Of a stretch of 64,000 bases of DNA, positions 16,515 through 25,544 are shown in pieces. The translations under genes were made by a program, and so were the position numbers. Numbering within the stretch: the first letter of the stretch is position 1; every line of letters starts with the position of its first letter. This stretch comes from Raineya sp. (GTDB lineage Bacteria > Bacteroidota > Bacteroidia > Cytophagales > Thermonemataceae). Location of the stretch: assembly GCA_025454915.1 (NCBI GenBank), contig JALONN010000004.1, forward strand, positions 124,001 to 188,000, read 5' to 3'. A model generated the notes under the pieces. It made no database searches. It had not been told where the DNA came from and worked only from the letters and a program-made list of their open reading frames with translations.

Positions 16515-18050
16515 CTATACTTCTAAAAGCATTCTTTCAGGCTCTTCGAGGAGTTGTTTTACTCTCACTAAGAAACTTACAGAATCTTTTCCGTCAATAA
16601 TTCTATGGTCGTAAGAAAGAGCCAGATACATCATTGGTAATATTTTTACTTCACCATTGACAGCCATAGGGCGTTCTACGATATTGTGCATACCTAAAAT
16701 TGCAGATTGTGGAGCATTGATAATAGGTGTACTCATCATAGACCCAAAAATACCTCCATTAGTAATGGTAAATGTACCACCTGTCATTTCGGGAATGGTA
16801 AGTTTGCCATCTCTTGCTTTTACTGCAAGGGCTGCAATAGCCTTTTCAATATCAGCAAAGCTCATCTGATCTACATTGCGAACAACAGGAACAACCAAAC
16901 CTTTTTCTGTAGAAACCGCTACTGAAATATCTACAAAATCGTTATAAACAACAAAATCACCTTCTATTTGAGCATTAATCACTGGAAAATCCATCAGGGC
17001 AATAGCACAAGCTTTCGAGAAAATAGACATAAAGCCTAAGCCAATACCATGTTTTTCTTTGAACTTATCTTTGTATTTACCTCTCAAATCCATAATAGGC
17101 TTCATGTTTACCTCATTAAATGTTGTAAGCATGGCTGTTTCGTTTTTCACAGCTACCAAGCGTTTTGCGATGGTTTTGCGTAAAGAAGTCATTTTTTCTT
17201 TACGTTGATTGCGTTCTCCTGTTACTTTCACAGTTTCAGTTGTTTTTGTTTCTTGTTTTGTTGGGGTTTGTTCTACTTTTTTCTCTGCTTTTAAAGCATC
17301 TTCTTTGGTTATTCTTCCACCTACTCCTGTACCTTGTACATCTTTAGATTCAATTCCTTTTTCTGTCAAAATTTTAGAAGCCGAAAGAGAAGGATGTCCT
17401 TTTGCGTATGTTTCGGTATCTGTAGCGGTTTTGCTTTCTGTTGTAGCTTGTGGAGTATTGATTTGTGGAGTTGAAACTGTTGCTCCACCAGCCATTACCT
17501 CTATTTTACACATCAAATCGCCTACTTTAAGCGTAGAACCAGCCTGAGCTACAATTCTAAGTACCCCTGCTGCTTCTGCTGTTAGTTCAAAAGTTGCTTT
17601 ATCAGATTCAATTTCAGCAAGAATCTCATCCATTTTCACGACATCTCCTTCATTTTTTGTCCAACTGCCTAGAACTACCTCTGTAATAGATTCTCCTAAA
17701 GGTTTTACTCTCATTTCTATCACTTGTCCTGTTGCTTTTGCAGGCTCAGATTTAGTTTCAGTTTGAGGAGTACTTGCTTTTGTTTCAGTTTTTACCTCTG
17801 CTTTAGCACTTGCTCCAACATTAATTTTGCACAATACTCCTCCGATAGGTATAGTAGCTCCTGCTTCTGCAACAATCTCTAATATTCCTTCTTTTTCTGC
17901 TGTAATATCAAAACTTGCTTTATCAGACTCTAAAACGCCTATTACTTCATCTAACTTGACGCTATCGCCTGTACTTTTATTCCAAGAGCCTACAGTAACT
18001 TCTGAAATAGACTCGCCCAAAGTAGGGACTTTTTGTTCTATAATAGCCAT
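16515..18050 (-). CDS. sucB: 2-oxoglutarate dehydrogenase E2 (dihydrolipoyl succinyltransferase)
   Basis: A 511-residue E2 component of a 2-oxoacid dehydrogenase complex. Two lipoyl domains are present, with lipoylated lysines at K44 and K151 (both in E-S-D-K-A), each followed by a Pro/Ala/Thr-rich linker. The peripheral-subunit-binding domain is at about 218-253 (S-A-S-K-I-L ... G-R-I-T-K-E-D-A). The acyltransferase domain ends in Y-D-H-R-I-I-D-G with catalytic His482 and Asp486. Two lipoyl domains are common in Bacteroidota E2o. Branched-chain E2 is the alternative, but the C-terminal sequence favours SucB. sucA is not adjacent. Confidence 0.9.
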   Translation of the reverse strand: MAIIEQKVPTLGESISEVTVGSWNKSTGDSVKLDEVIGVLESDKASFDITAEKEGILEIVAEAGATIPIGGVLCKINVGASAKAEVKTETKASTPQTETKSEPAKATGQVIEMRVKPLGESITEVVLGSWTKNEGDVVKMDEILAEIESDKATFELTAEAAGVLRIVAQAGSTLKVGDLMCKIEVMAGGATVSTPQINTPQATTESKTATDTETYAKGHPSLSASKILTEKGIESKDVQGTGVGGRITKEDALKAEKKVEQTPTKQETKTTETVKVTGERNQRKEKMTSLRKTIAKRLVAVKNETAMLTTFNEVNMKPIMDLRGKYKDKFKEKHGIGLGFMSIFSKACAIALMDFPVINAQIEGDFVVYNDFVDISVAVSTEKGLVVPVVRNVDQMSFADIEKAIAALAVKARDGKLTIPEMTGGTFTITNGGIFGSMMSTPIINAPQSAILGMHNIVERPMAVNGEVKILPMMYLALSYDHRIIDGKDSVSFLVRVKQLLEEPERMLLEV

Positions 18051-18076
18051 AACGGATTGGTTTTCTGTATATTTAA

Positions 18077-18772
18077 TTATCTTTTGAATACTTTGTCTAA
18101 AATTGAGGCATCTACTAAAATAATGTATTCATCACTACCCTTATAATTATTCAATATTAGTAAATACTTTTGCTTCCAACTATACACATCTTTTATATTT
18201 GAACAATAAACATCTTTTTCCCAATCTCCTAACTTTGTAATACTTTGCCACTCATTCTTTTCATATTCTACAAAAATGGGTTCTTTATTATGTTGTGTTA
18301 TATTTTTTCTTACTTTACTACTATCTAAAATATTAACAGAATCTTTAGTTGTATTTAGACTATACTTATTTCTATTCCAATAAATGTTATTTTTTTTTAT
18401 GCCTAAATCAGAGCTTTCATATTTATTTCTTTTTTGAACGTTATTATTTTTTAAGAAATCCCATATATTCGTTCTTCCTAAATATTTAGTTTTTATTGTG
18501 GATTGAGGATAATTTGATGGAAACTCTTCTTCTCTTTTTACAACTTCTCTAAGTATCTCTTTCCCATTAAAATCTTTTACCACAAATTCTTGAATTTCTT
18601 CAAACCATCCATTACCTCGTTTTTGTATTAAAGAATTTCTATAATAACAATATTTATTTTCGCCAAAAAAACCTAAAAACTCAACTTTAGAGATGATATA
18701 AGGAGTTGGACTGATATTTTTATTACCACCCAAAAGCATTGAAAAAATCAATATCTTTAACCCTGTAAGCAT
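18077..18772 (-). CDS. Probable exported protein, unknown
   Basis: A 231-residue protein with a hydrophobic N-terminus ([14 protein letters not shown]) that may be a signal peptide or anchor. The rest is rich in Lys, Asn, Tyr and Trp with no recognisable domain. It lies 26 bases upstream of sucB on the same strand, but its composition, richer in Asn/Lys than its neighbours, suggests a lineage-specific gene. I cannot assign a function. Confidence 0.6.
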   Translation of the reverse strand: MLTGLKILIFSMLLGGNKNISPTPYIISKVEFLGFFGENKYCYYRNSLIQKRGNGWFEEIQEFVVKDFNGKEILREVVKREEEFPSNYPQSTIKTKYLGRTNIWDFLKNNNVQKRNKYESSDLGIKKNNIYWNRNKYSLNTTKDSVNILDSSKVRKNITQHNKEPIFVEYEKNEWQSITKLGDWEKDVYCSNIKDVYSWKQKYLLILNNYKGSDEYIILVDASILDKVFKR

Positions 18773-18863
18773 TGTTTTGATGCAGTTTCTCTGGTTTCAA
18801 ATATATATTTTTTTCTTGATTAAGTGAATGTTTTATTTTAACAATATGGTGTTAGTATTTCGT

Positions 18864-19190
18864 TCATAATTTTATCTTTTCCTTCAATGTGATAATCAGC
18901 TCTGTTTGCATAAAAGTATAGACATCCTTGATATTTAGCACTAGTATTTTATCTTGATATTTCTGATTTGTATATTTTTCTATAATTGTTTGATGATGTT
19001 TTTCCATCACAAAAACTTTATCAGCCCATATTAATAGTTCTTCTGTAAGAGGCTGGCTGTTATTTTTTAAACATTCTTGATGGTTTGTTCCTGCTGATTG
19101 AAACTGATATTGAGGATATTTTTCTTGAAAATACACTTCAGCCGTTTTAGACCTATTTTGATTGGCAGAACAAACAAAGAGTATATTCAT
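18864..19190 (-). CDS. Small low-molecular-weight protein tyrosine phosphatase-like protein
   Basis: A 108-residue protein starting M-N-I-L-F-V-C-S-A-N-Q-N-R-S: the phosphatase P-loop C-x5-R is C7 to R13. It is shorter than classical LMW-PTPs (about 150) and matches the short 'predicted protein tyrosine phosphatase' group (COG4551 type). The 'A-D-K-V-F-V-M' strand and N-I-K-D-V-Y near the end fit that group. Its ATG overlaps the stop of the upstream YwqK-like gene by four bases (ATGA), so the two are translationally coupled. Substrate unknown. Confidence 0.85.
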   Translation of the reverse strand: MNILFVCSANQNRSKTAEVYFQEKYPQYQFQSAGTNHQECLKNNSQPLTEELLIWADKVFVMEKHHQTIIEKYTNQKYQDKILVLNIKDVYTFMQTELIITLKEKIKL

Positions 19191-20344
19191 GGTTTTTGAT
19201 TATAATATTCTGTTTTACTCTGTTCTGTTATCCATGTTCCATTGGTTAATCTCATATTTTCAGTTCTTACTTTTTGCAATATCCTCTTCCCTTTCTCTAA
19301 AACATCTACTGTATAAGTTTTTTTTATTCTTTCCGTTGAGGAAATATACAAAATATCCTCCTTCATGTATTCAGTTGGGATGGCTTCAATAGATTCAGGA
19401 TAATGGTTAGGAGATGCTCCGTATTTCCAATATTCACCACAAAACTCTGTAACTCTAACTAAATCACCTTTTTTGTTGTACTCCTGATAAAAATAATTAT
19501 TTAATCCCCATGATTCTGTTTTTTTAAAAACATATTGGAGGCTTCCATCAGCAAAAAAAACTTTTTTTATATCTATAGCTTCTTCCCAAGAATATTCCTC
19601 TTTCTGATTAAACAAGATAATAGCTCTTTTTATTCCATTCGTATCATATTCTATATACTTCTGCTTCTTTTCATATTGGTAGTTGCTTTTTATTTTCTGA
19701 TTTGGGTGATATATAATTTCATTATTTTTTCTTGTATTCAATAATCTCATCAAATATCCTTTTTCATGATAATCCATCCAAATATAATCAGGACGTTTTC
19801 TTACATAATCATATTTTTTCCACCATTTCTGCAAAGGAATAAACAACCTCTTTAATCCGCCACTAGAGTAATACTCTTTTACAGTATCTATGGCTTGTCC
19901 CTTCTTGAAAACACCCGTTTTTCGTATTTTACCATTGTGGTAGTAGTCTGTAAATCTTCCGTTACACACTGTATCACAACAGTAATAATGAGATATCGGA
20001 GGATTGCTTATTTGTCTCAATAGTTTCAAACATACTATATTGAATGTATCTATTTTTAATGCATTATTTTTAATGTTTACTTCAAACTTAAAAAAATCAT
20101 CATCATCTAAACAGTCGGAATGCAATCTATATTTTCCTGTATTTGGAAGTTTTATAAAGGATTCTTTGCCTTCATTGTGTGTATTTACATAATACGTACA
20201 ATCTCTATGGTCTTTGAGTGTATAAAAACATTCTGGAAAATCTGAATAGATTTTAGTACATTGATTATAAAATATTATTTTATAAGACTGTCCAAGTCCT
20301 TTATTAAAATATAAGAAAAAAATCAAGAAAAATATGTATTTCAT
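19187..20344 (-). CDS. Exported YwqK/MORN-variant repeat protein
   Basis: A 385-residue protein with a signal peptide (1-19, F-N-K-G-L-G-Q). From about residue 135 it carries several degenerate repeats of the form Y-x-x-N/K-G-x-I/L-x-x, for example Y-Y-H-N-G-K-I-R-K-T-G, Y-H-E-K-G-Y-L-M-R and Y-D-T-N-G-I-K-R, typical of 'toxin-antitoxin system YwqK family' and MORN-variant proteins. In Bacteroidota such proteins are usually exported and of unknown role; the antitoxin label is inherited and not supported here. Coupled to the tyrosine phosphatase-like gene by a four-base overlap. Confidence 0.7.
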   Translation of the reverse strand: MKYIFFLIFFLYFNKGLGQSYKIIFYNQCTKIYSDFPECFYTLKDHRDCTYYVNTHNEGKESFIKLPNTGKYRLHSDCLDDDDFFKFEVNIKNNALKIDTFNIVCLKLLRQISNPPISHYYCCDTVCNGRFTDYYHNGKIRKTGVFKKGQAIDTVKEYYSSGGLKRLFIPLQKWWKKYDYVRKRPDYIWMDYHEKGYLMRLLNTRKNNEIIYHPNQKIKSNYQYEKKQKYIEYDTNGIKRAIILFNQKEEYSWEEAIDIKKVFFADGSLQYVFKKTESWGLNNYFYQEYNKKGDLVRVTEFCGEYWKYGASPNHYPESIEAIPTEYMKEDILYISSTERIKKTYTVDVLEKGKRILQKVRTENMRLTNGTWITEQSKTEYYNQKP

Positions 20345-20345
20345 A

Positions 20346-21074
20346 TTATGCCAAGAAAATCAGGCAAGTAGCAAAAAATAAAATATTCACAAACATGACA
20401 GCAATTGTCCATGCCCAGCTTGGCTTGGAAAGCATTGGAATAGGTACTTTTTCAGCAGCTTTTTCAGATACATAATTTTTGAGATTATCCAGACTCAAAC
20501 TTCCTCCAAGCTCATTGCGGGCAGAAGAAAATAAGCCCAATATATCTATATTACCAGTAAATTTTTTAAATACTCTTTTGAGTGTTCCATTCATATTTTC
20601 GAGTTTTTCTACATATTCTGGCACAGTCGTACTAAAAAAATCATCTGTTTTATCATTTTCTAGTTGAGCTTTGATAGCAGGTTTTTTATTAGCAAAATCA
20701 AAAAGCTTATCTATGAAGTATTCAAAAATCCCTTTTTTAAAATGATTTCCAATATAATAAATTACTGATTGTAAGGCATGCTTATGTCCTACAAAGAAAT
20801 ATGCTGCTGGAAATATAAGAAATAAAAATCCTATTGCAGCAATGGCGAGTAGGCTACCTAGTCCTCCCTTACCAAATTGAAAATCTATTTTATCTTGTAG
20901 AAATATAAAAAAAATGATATTAACAGTAATTCCTAATAGCAGTACTCCTATCAAACGACTAATATACCTCCATGCTGAGCCTGTTGTTATTTTTAAGATA
21001 TTGGCAGAACCACCTAATTTATCTTTCCAGTTAGATGGAGCAAATTTAGATTCCTGTTTTTCATTTTCAGACAT
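20346..21074 (-). CDS. Membrane protein of unknown function
   Basis: A 242-residue integral membrane protein: a soluble N-terminus of about 30 residues, a TM segment near 38-58, a second near 75-100, an internal soluble region of about 110 residues, and a last TM at the C-terminus (W-A-W-T-I-A-V-M-F-V-N-I-L-F-F). No family recognised. It ends one base before the start of the YwqK-like gene on the same strand, so the membrane protein, the repeat protein and the phosphatase-like protein form one transcription unit. Confidence 0.7.
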   Translation of the reverse strand: MSENEKQESKFAPSNWKDKLGGSANILKITTGSAWRYISRLIGVLLLGITVNIIFFIFLQDKIDFQFGKGGLGSLLAIAAIGFLFLIFPAAYFFVGHKHALQSVIYYIGNHFKKGIFEYFIDKLFDFANKKPAIKAQLENDKTDDFFSTTVPEYVEKLENMNGTLKRVFKKFTGNIDILGLFSSARNELGGSLSLDNLKNYVSEKAAEKVPIPMLSKPSWAWTIAVMFVNILFFATCLIFLA

Positions 21075-21234
21075 AATATTGAAAAGTTAAGTAGATGATT
21101 AGAAGTATTATGCAATTTATTAATTTTTAGAAATAACCCAAATGGATTTAGAAAAAAGGCTATTCGTGGTTTTTTTATTGCACTTCATATCATTTTCAGA
21201 TATATTGCTACATAATTTTTTATTATTTGGGTAC

Positions 21235-22376
21235 ATGTTAAATATTATTGGGATATTTCTAGCTATCTTTTTGGCTTTTGTTTTACTGACAAAAAAAGAC
21301 AAGTCAGATGCGGATAAAATACTTTCTATATGGCTGAATATTATAGGTTTGCATCTTTTCTGGTATTATTGTTTAGGCATTGTTGATAAATATTATCAAC
21401 CATATTTTTCATATGGAGGGGCATTTCCTTTATTACATGGACCTATGTTATATTTTTATACGAATGCTCTCACTCACCAAAATAAGATATCTGCTAAAGA
21501 ATTTTTATTACATAGTTTACCTATTATCATTTTTTACATTTCCTTGGCTTCTTTCTTGGTTTTACCCCATGAAGAAAAATTACTAGTATTTGCTCACAAA
21601 GGTCAGGGGTGTGAGTTAGAAAGGCTCATTCGTAAGGTTTTGGTTTATACTTCAGGCATTTTTTATGTGATATTATTATTGAATTTACTTGCCAAACATG
21701 CCAAAAATATTCAAAATAACTTCTCTGATACAGAGCAAATTAACCTTGTCTGGTTGCGTTACTTAATTTATAGTATGGCAATTATTTGGCTAGCTGTATT
21801 TACAGGTAATGATACACTCATATTTTCTTTGGTAGCAATATTTGTAATCATTTTTGGGTATTTTGGAATCAAACAAGTTGGGATTTTTACTCAAAAGCTT
21901 CAAACTGTGCCGATAGATGTAGAAAAAACAAATCAGGTTCTTCAATTTTCTGATAAACAGTTACATAATGATATTAAAAAAGAAGATATTGAACGTAAAA
22001 CTTCAATAGCAAATGCATATTTACTAGAAATTCATCGGAAATTGATTGAATTGATGAATCAAGAAAAACCCTTCCTTAACCCAGAATTGACTATAGCAGA
22101 ATTAGCCAATATGGTTGCCGTACATCAAATTATTTATCACAAGCAATCAATGTATTGGAAGAAAAAACTTTCTATGATTATATCAATGGGAAAAGAATAG
22201 AGGAATTTAAAAAAATGATACTCAGACCTGAAAACCAAAAATATACAATTGTCGGTCTTGCCTATGATTGTGGATTTAATTCAAAAACGGCATTTTATAG
22301 AAATTTTAAGAATGTGACAGGTTTGTCACCTACTCAATATCTGCAACAACAAAATATTCAACTTAGTGATAATTAG
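21235..22376 (+). pseudogene. Membrane-bound AraC family regulator, broken by a frameshift
   Basis: The first frame encodes seven hydrophobic segments (about 210 residues) and the start of an AraC/XylS DNA-binding domain (L-T-I-A-E-L-A-N-M-V). It then goes out of phase and stops at 22200. The second half of the domain continues in the next frame to 22376: Y-D-Y-I-N-G-K-R-I, then Y-T-I-V-G-L-A-Y-D-C-G-F-N-S-K-T-A-F-Y-R-N-F and L-S-P-T-Q-Y. Adding one base near 22123-22126 joins them into N-Y-L-S-Q-A-I-N. So one base is missing, by mutation or sequencing error. The open frame begins at 21142, but the ATG at 21235 matches the family's usual start (M-L-N-I-I-G-I-F-L). Followed by a strong terminator. 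Confidence 0.85.
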
Positions 22377-22437
22377 GTACTGAAAAGCTATCCCACTTTT
22401 GTAAGATTTTAAAAATCAAAGTTTTATATATAATCCT

Positions 22438-22470
22438 AAAAAGTCCCGATTTGTAAATCGGGACTTTTTA
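22438..22470 (+). terminator. Terminator after the AraC-type gene
   Basis: A 14-15 base-pair perfect stem (22438-22452 with 22455-22469) with a GC-rich core and A/T-rich base, ending in a T run. Located 62 bases after the AraC stop. Confidence 0.9.
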
Positions 22471-22511
22471 TTGCAAAATTTCTAGTGTCTTTGTAGAAAA
22501 ATAAAATTTTT

Positions 22512-23387
22512 ATGACAAGCAGACTATTATCTATTTATTGTAGGGTTGTATTTTTTACAAGCTGGGCATTACAGCTTTTGATAATTTTTATCATAAAAGA
22601 TATTAATAGTACTCATGCAAGATTAGGACTTGCAGCAACTATGGTATCTCCATTATTTGTAACAATAGGTTTTATAATTAAAAATAAATCTTTAAGAAGG
22701 AAAATATTATGGAAGCCTAATAAAAATATTTTTAATACATCTTTTTTAGCTATACTTATTCCAACTGTTACTGCTTTTGTCGTTTTACTCATTACAAAAA
22801 ACATGCATTATGGACAATCGGGTTGGTTTGATTTTTCAGTACGTAGTGTAACAATATCTGGTGGACCATTTTTATTAGGTTTAGGACAACAAACTTGGGT
22901 ATTTTTCACATTAAATATTTTAATCACAGCTATCGCATATTCTTTACTAACAGGACTCATTGCCATTGGCGAAGAATTTGCTTGGCGTGGTTTACTGCAA
23001 GGGATTTTAATAGACAGATTTGGTATGATTAAAGGTATTACGATTTTAGGTTTCTTATGGGCTATGTGGCATTTACCAATACAATTGGCTGGTTACAATT
23101 TCCCTGAAAATCCAATTTTAGGGAGTTTTGTTATTTCACCTATTATGCTCATATCTGTTTCTCTATTTTATGCTTGGTTAACTTTAAAAAGTAATAGTTT
23201 TATCCCAGCAGCGATTGCACATGGAGCATACAACACAATTGAAGAGGGGATTATTTCAAATATTAACTTGGAAGTACCAATGCTATACCTAATTTTAGTA
23301 AAACTAATGGTTACAGTAATGACAGGTATTTTATTTATCTATTTAATTCACAGAAATTCAGCTTTAAAGATAAATAAAACTAATTAA
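22512..23387 (+). CDS. CPBP family intramembrane metalloprotease
   Basis: A 291-residue membrane protein with about eight TM segments. It has the CPBP (Abi/CAAX protease) motifs: G-E-E-F-A-W-R-G (EExxxR), F-L-W-A-M-W-H-L-P (motif with His), and A-A-I-A-H-G-A-Y-N-T near the end. These glutamates and histidines form the active site in Rce1-type proteases. Bacterial members process peptides or provide immunity to bacteriocins; the substrate here is unknown. It has its own region after the upstream terminator. Confidence 0.92.
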   Translation: MTSRLLSIYCRVVFFTSWALQLLIIFIIKDINSTHARLGLAATMVSPLFVTIGFIIKNKSLRRKILWKPNKNIFNTSFLAILIPTVTAFVVLLITKNMHYGQSGWFDFSVRSVTISGGPFLLGLGQQTWVFFTLNILITAIAYSLLTGLIAIGEEFAWRGLLQGILIDRFGMIKGITILGFLWAMWHLPIQLAGYNFPENPILGSFVISPIMLISVSLFYAWLTLKSNSFIPAAIAHGAYNTIEEGIISNINLEVPMLYLILVKLMVTVMTGILFIYLIHRNSALKINKTN

Positions 23388-23449
23388 TAGAATTATGTAA
23401 ATAGATTCTTGCAAGAACAATAAAAAAGCTGTAAGTTTGCATGTTTTTA

Positions 23450-23484
23450 GCCGTTTGCAGTTCGCAAGCACTAACCTGTACGGC
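23450..23484 (+). other. Possible structured leader upstream of the PTPS/QueD gene
   Basis: A closing stem GCCGT/ACGGC (23450-23454 with 23480-23484) surrounds an inner hairpin TTGC/GCAA (23455-23458 with 23464-23467). The structure lies 23 bases before the start codon. It does not match the preQ1 riboswitch consensus as I know it, so a ligand role is speculative. Confidence 0.25.
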
Positions 23485-23506
23485 TTCTCATTAAAACTTG
23501 CGTATT

Positions 23507-23929
23507 ATGGTATATGTTTGCAGAAGAGAGCACTTCAATGCTGCTCATAGGCTCTACAACCCTGCGTGGAGCAAAGAAAAGAATGAAGAAGTATTTGGAA
23601 TTTGTTCCAATGAGTATTATCATGGGCATAATTTTGAACTCATTGTAACAGTAAAAGGCACACCTCAGGCTGACACAGGCTGTGTAATTGATCTCAAAAA
23701 ACTTTCTAAACTGATTAGGGAAGAAATTATTGATAAGTTAGACCACAAAAACATCAATATCGAGGTAGATTTTATGCAGGGTAAAATTCCAAGTTGTGAG
23801 GTGCTTATCATAGAAATCTGGAATATCTTAGCCCCTAAAATCAGTGGTGTTGCATACGACAAGCAAGCTCAATTGCATTGTATTCAACTTTTTGAAACAA
23901 AAAATAACTTTGTGGAGTATTATGGCTAA
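23507..23929 (+). CDS. 6-pyruvoyl-tetrahydropterin synthase / QueD family enzyme
   Basis: About 140 residues. Zinc ligands are H14 (A-A-H-R-L), H39 and H41 (Y-H-G-H-N), and the catalytic cysteine is C33 (F-G-I-C-S). D-x-x-x-L-K-K-L and L-D-H-K-N are also family typical. It converts dihydroneopterin triphosphate either to 6-carboxytetrahydropterin (QueD, queuosine route) or 6-pyruvoyltetrahydropterin; sequence alone does not decide. No other queuosine gene is next to it. The frame can begin at a TTG (23498), but the ATG at 23507 is preferred. Confidence 0.9.
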   Translation: MVYVCRREHFNAAHRLYNPAWSKEKNEEVFGICSNEYYHGHNFELIVTVKGTPQADTGCVIDLKKLSKLIREEIIDKLDHKNINIEVDFMQGKIPSCEVLIIEIWNILAPKISGVAYDKQAQLHCIQLFETKNNFVEYYG

Positions 23930-23973
23930 TACTCCATTTTTTTATGCCTTCCTTTACTAAACACACAAAACTT

Positions 23974-25524
23974 ATGCTAAAAAAATCACTCTTGCTGATT
24001 CTTCTATTTTTAGGGCTTAATATTTACCTCCAAGCTCAAATAGCTCCCGAAAAATTAGATGAACTTGTAAAAAATACTTTAAAAACGTTTGATGTACCAG
24101 GTATCTCAGTAGGTATCTTAAAAGATGGGAAACTTATCTATGCCAAAGGACATGGAGTTCGTTCGCTTAAAACCAAACAGCCCATGAATGAAAACACTCT
24201 TGTTGGAATAGCCTCAAACAGCAAAGGGTTTACCTGTATGGCACTTTCTATGCTTGTCGATGAAGGCAAAATCAGTTGGGATGACAAGGTTATCAAGCAT
24301 TTACCAGATTTTAAGATGTATGATGAAAGTGTTACAAAAGAAATCACTATCAAAGATTTGGTAACCCATAGAGCAAGTCTAGGTCTTGGACAAGGAGACT
24401 TAATGTTTTTCCCTGAAGGTGGGACACTTACTATAGAGAATATTATTCATAATGTTCGTTATCTCAAACCTTATTATTCTTTCAGAGGGGCAATGGAGTA
24501 TAATAATATCATGTTTATTGTTGCTGGGGAGATTATCAGAAAGGTAAGTGGACTTTCTTGGGCTGAGTTCATAGAAACTAGAATTTTAAAACCAGTTGGT
24601 ATGACTTCAAGTGTTGGTTCATATAATCGTGTAAAAAACAATTCTAATATCATAGATGCTCATGCTCCAGTTAATGGGAAAGCCGTAGCTATTCTCCATG
24701 ACTGGAATGAAACAGCTAATGCTGCTGGTGGTATTATGAGTAATATTACAGATATGGCTATATGGGCTGAGTTTTTAATGAATGGTGGAGTTACCAAAGA
24801 TGGTAAAAGACTGATTAGTGAGAAACAAATGAACTATTTGTGGCAAATGCAAACACCTTTAATAGCAAATACCACACTACCTTATAATACAACTTTTTAT
24901 GGCTATGCTTTAGGTTGGTTTGTGAGTGATGTTAAGGGGCATAAACAAATACAACATACAGGAGGCTTGTTAGGTACAGTTACACAATTTACACTGATTC
25001 CAGATATGAAGTTAGCTATTATTGTCCTCACCAATCAGCAGGTTGGAGCAGCATTTAATACGATTACTAATACTATTAAAGATAGTTATTTAGGGATAGA
25101 AGATAGAAATTTACTTAAAATGTATTCTGAAAGAGTGAATAAATCTTGGACAGAAGCCAATAAAGCAACTCAAGAGGTTTATAAAAAGGTAGAAGAAGCT
25201 AAAACAAAGAAGTTTCCTTATAAGCCTGAAAACATTGTGGGTACTTACAAGGATGACTGGTTTGGTGAAATTGAAATTTCTGGAAAAAATAATCAATATA
25301 GAATATTTTGTAAAACATCTCCAAGACTCAAAGGGGAGTTATTACCTTATTCCGAAGATACTTTTGTAGCCAAATGGGATGATAGAAGTTACGATGCTGA
25401 TGCCTTTGTGATTATTTCATTTGATAAAAATGGAAAAGCTGAAGCCTTCAAAATGAAAGCTATTTCACCCATGACCGATTTTAGCTTCGACTTTCAAAAC
25501 CTTGATTTAAAAAGAATCAAATAA
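23974..25524 (+). CDS. Exported serine hydrolase, beta-lactamase/PBP class C family
   Basis: About 516 residues. Signal peptide at the N-terminus (L-L-L-I-L-L-F-L-G ... L-Q-A-Q), then the beta-lactamase fold (about 25-370) with S-N-S-K as the S-x-x-K nucleophile motif, Y-N-N as Y-x-N and H-T-G-G as the K/H-T-G motif. A C-terminal domain of about 110 residues resembles DUF3471. Such proteins are periplasmic esterases or D-amino acid peptidases more often than true lactamases. The frame begins at 23944, but the ATG at 23974 gives the cleaner signal peptide. It is 44 bases after the PTPS gene and may share its transcript. Confidence 0.9.
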   Translation: MLKKSLLLILLFLGLNIYLQAQIAPEKLDELVKNTLKTFDVPGISVGILKDGKLIYAKGHGVRSLKTKQPMNENTLVGIASNSKGFTCMALSMLVDEGKISWDDKVIKHLPDFKMYDESVTKEITIKDLVTHRASLGLGQGDLMFFPEGGTLTIENIIHNVRYLKPYYSFRGAMEYNNIMFIVAGEIIRKVSGLSWAEFIETRILKPVGMTSSVGSYNRVKNNSNIIDAHAPVNGKAVAILHDWNETANAAGGIMSNITDMAIWAEFLMNGGVTKDGKRLISEKQMNYLWQMQTPLIANTTLPYNTTFYGYALGWFVSDVKGHKQIQHTGGLLGTVTQFTLIPDMKLAIIVLTNQQVGAAFNTITNTIKDSYLGIEDRNLLKMYSERVNKSWTEANKATQEVYKKVEEAKTKKFPYKPENIVGTYKDDWFGEIEISGKNNQYRIFCKTSPRLKGELLPYSEDTFVAKWDDRSYDADAFVIISFDKNGKAEAFKMKAISPMTDFSFDFQNLDLKRIK

Positions 25525-25544
25525 TTTGATTTTAAAACGCCTAA

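Noticed and set aside
19187..20344. True toxin-antitoxin antitoxin (YwqK)
   Set aside because: A signal peptide is present and no toxin partner is adjacent; the family name is historical.
23974..25524. Antibiotic resistance beta-lactamase
   Set aside because: The motifs fit the broad class C-like serine hydrolase family, and the DUF3471-like extension is not found in true AmpC enzymes.
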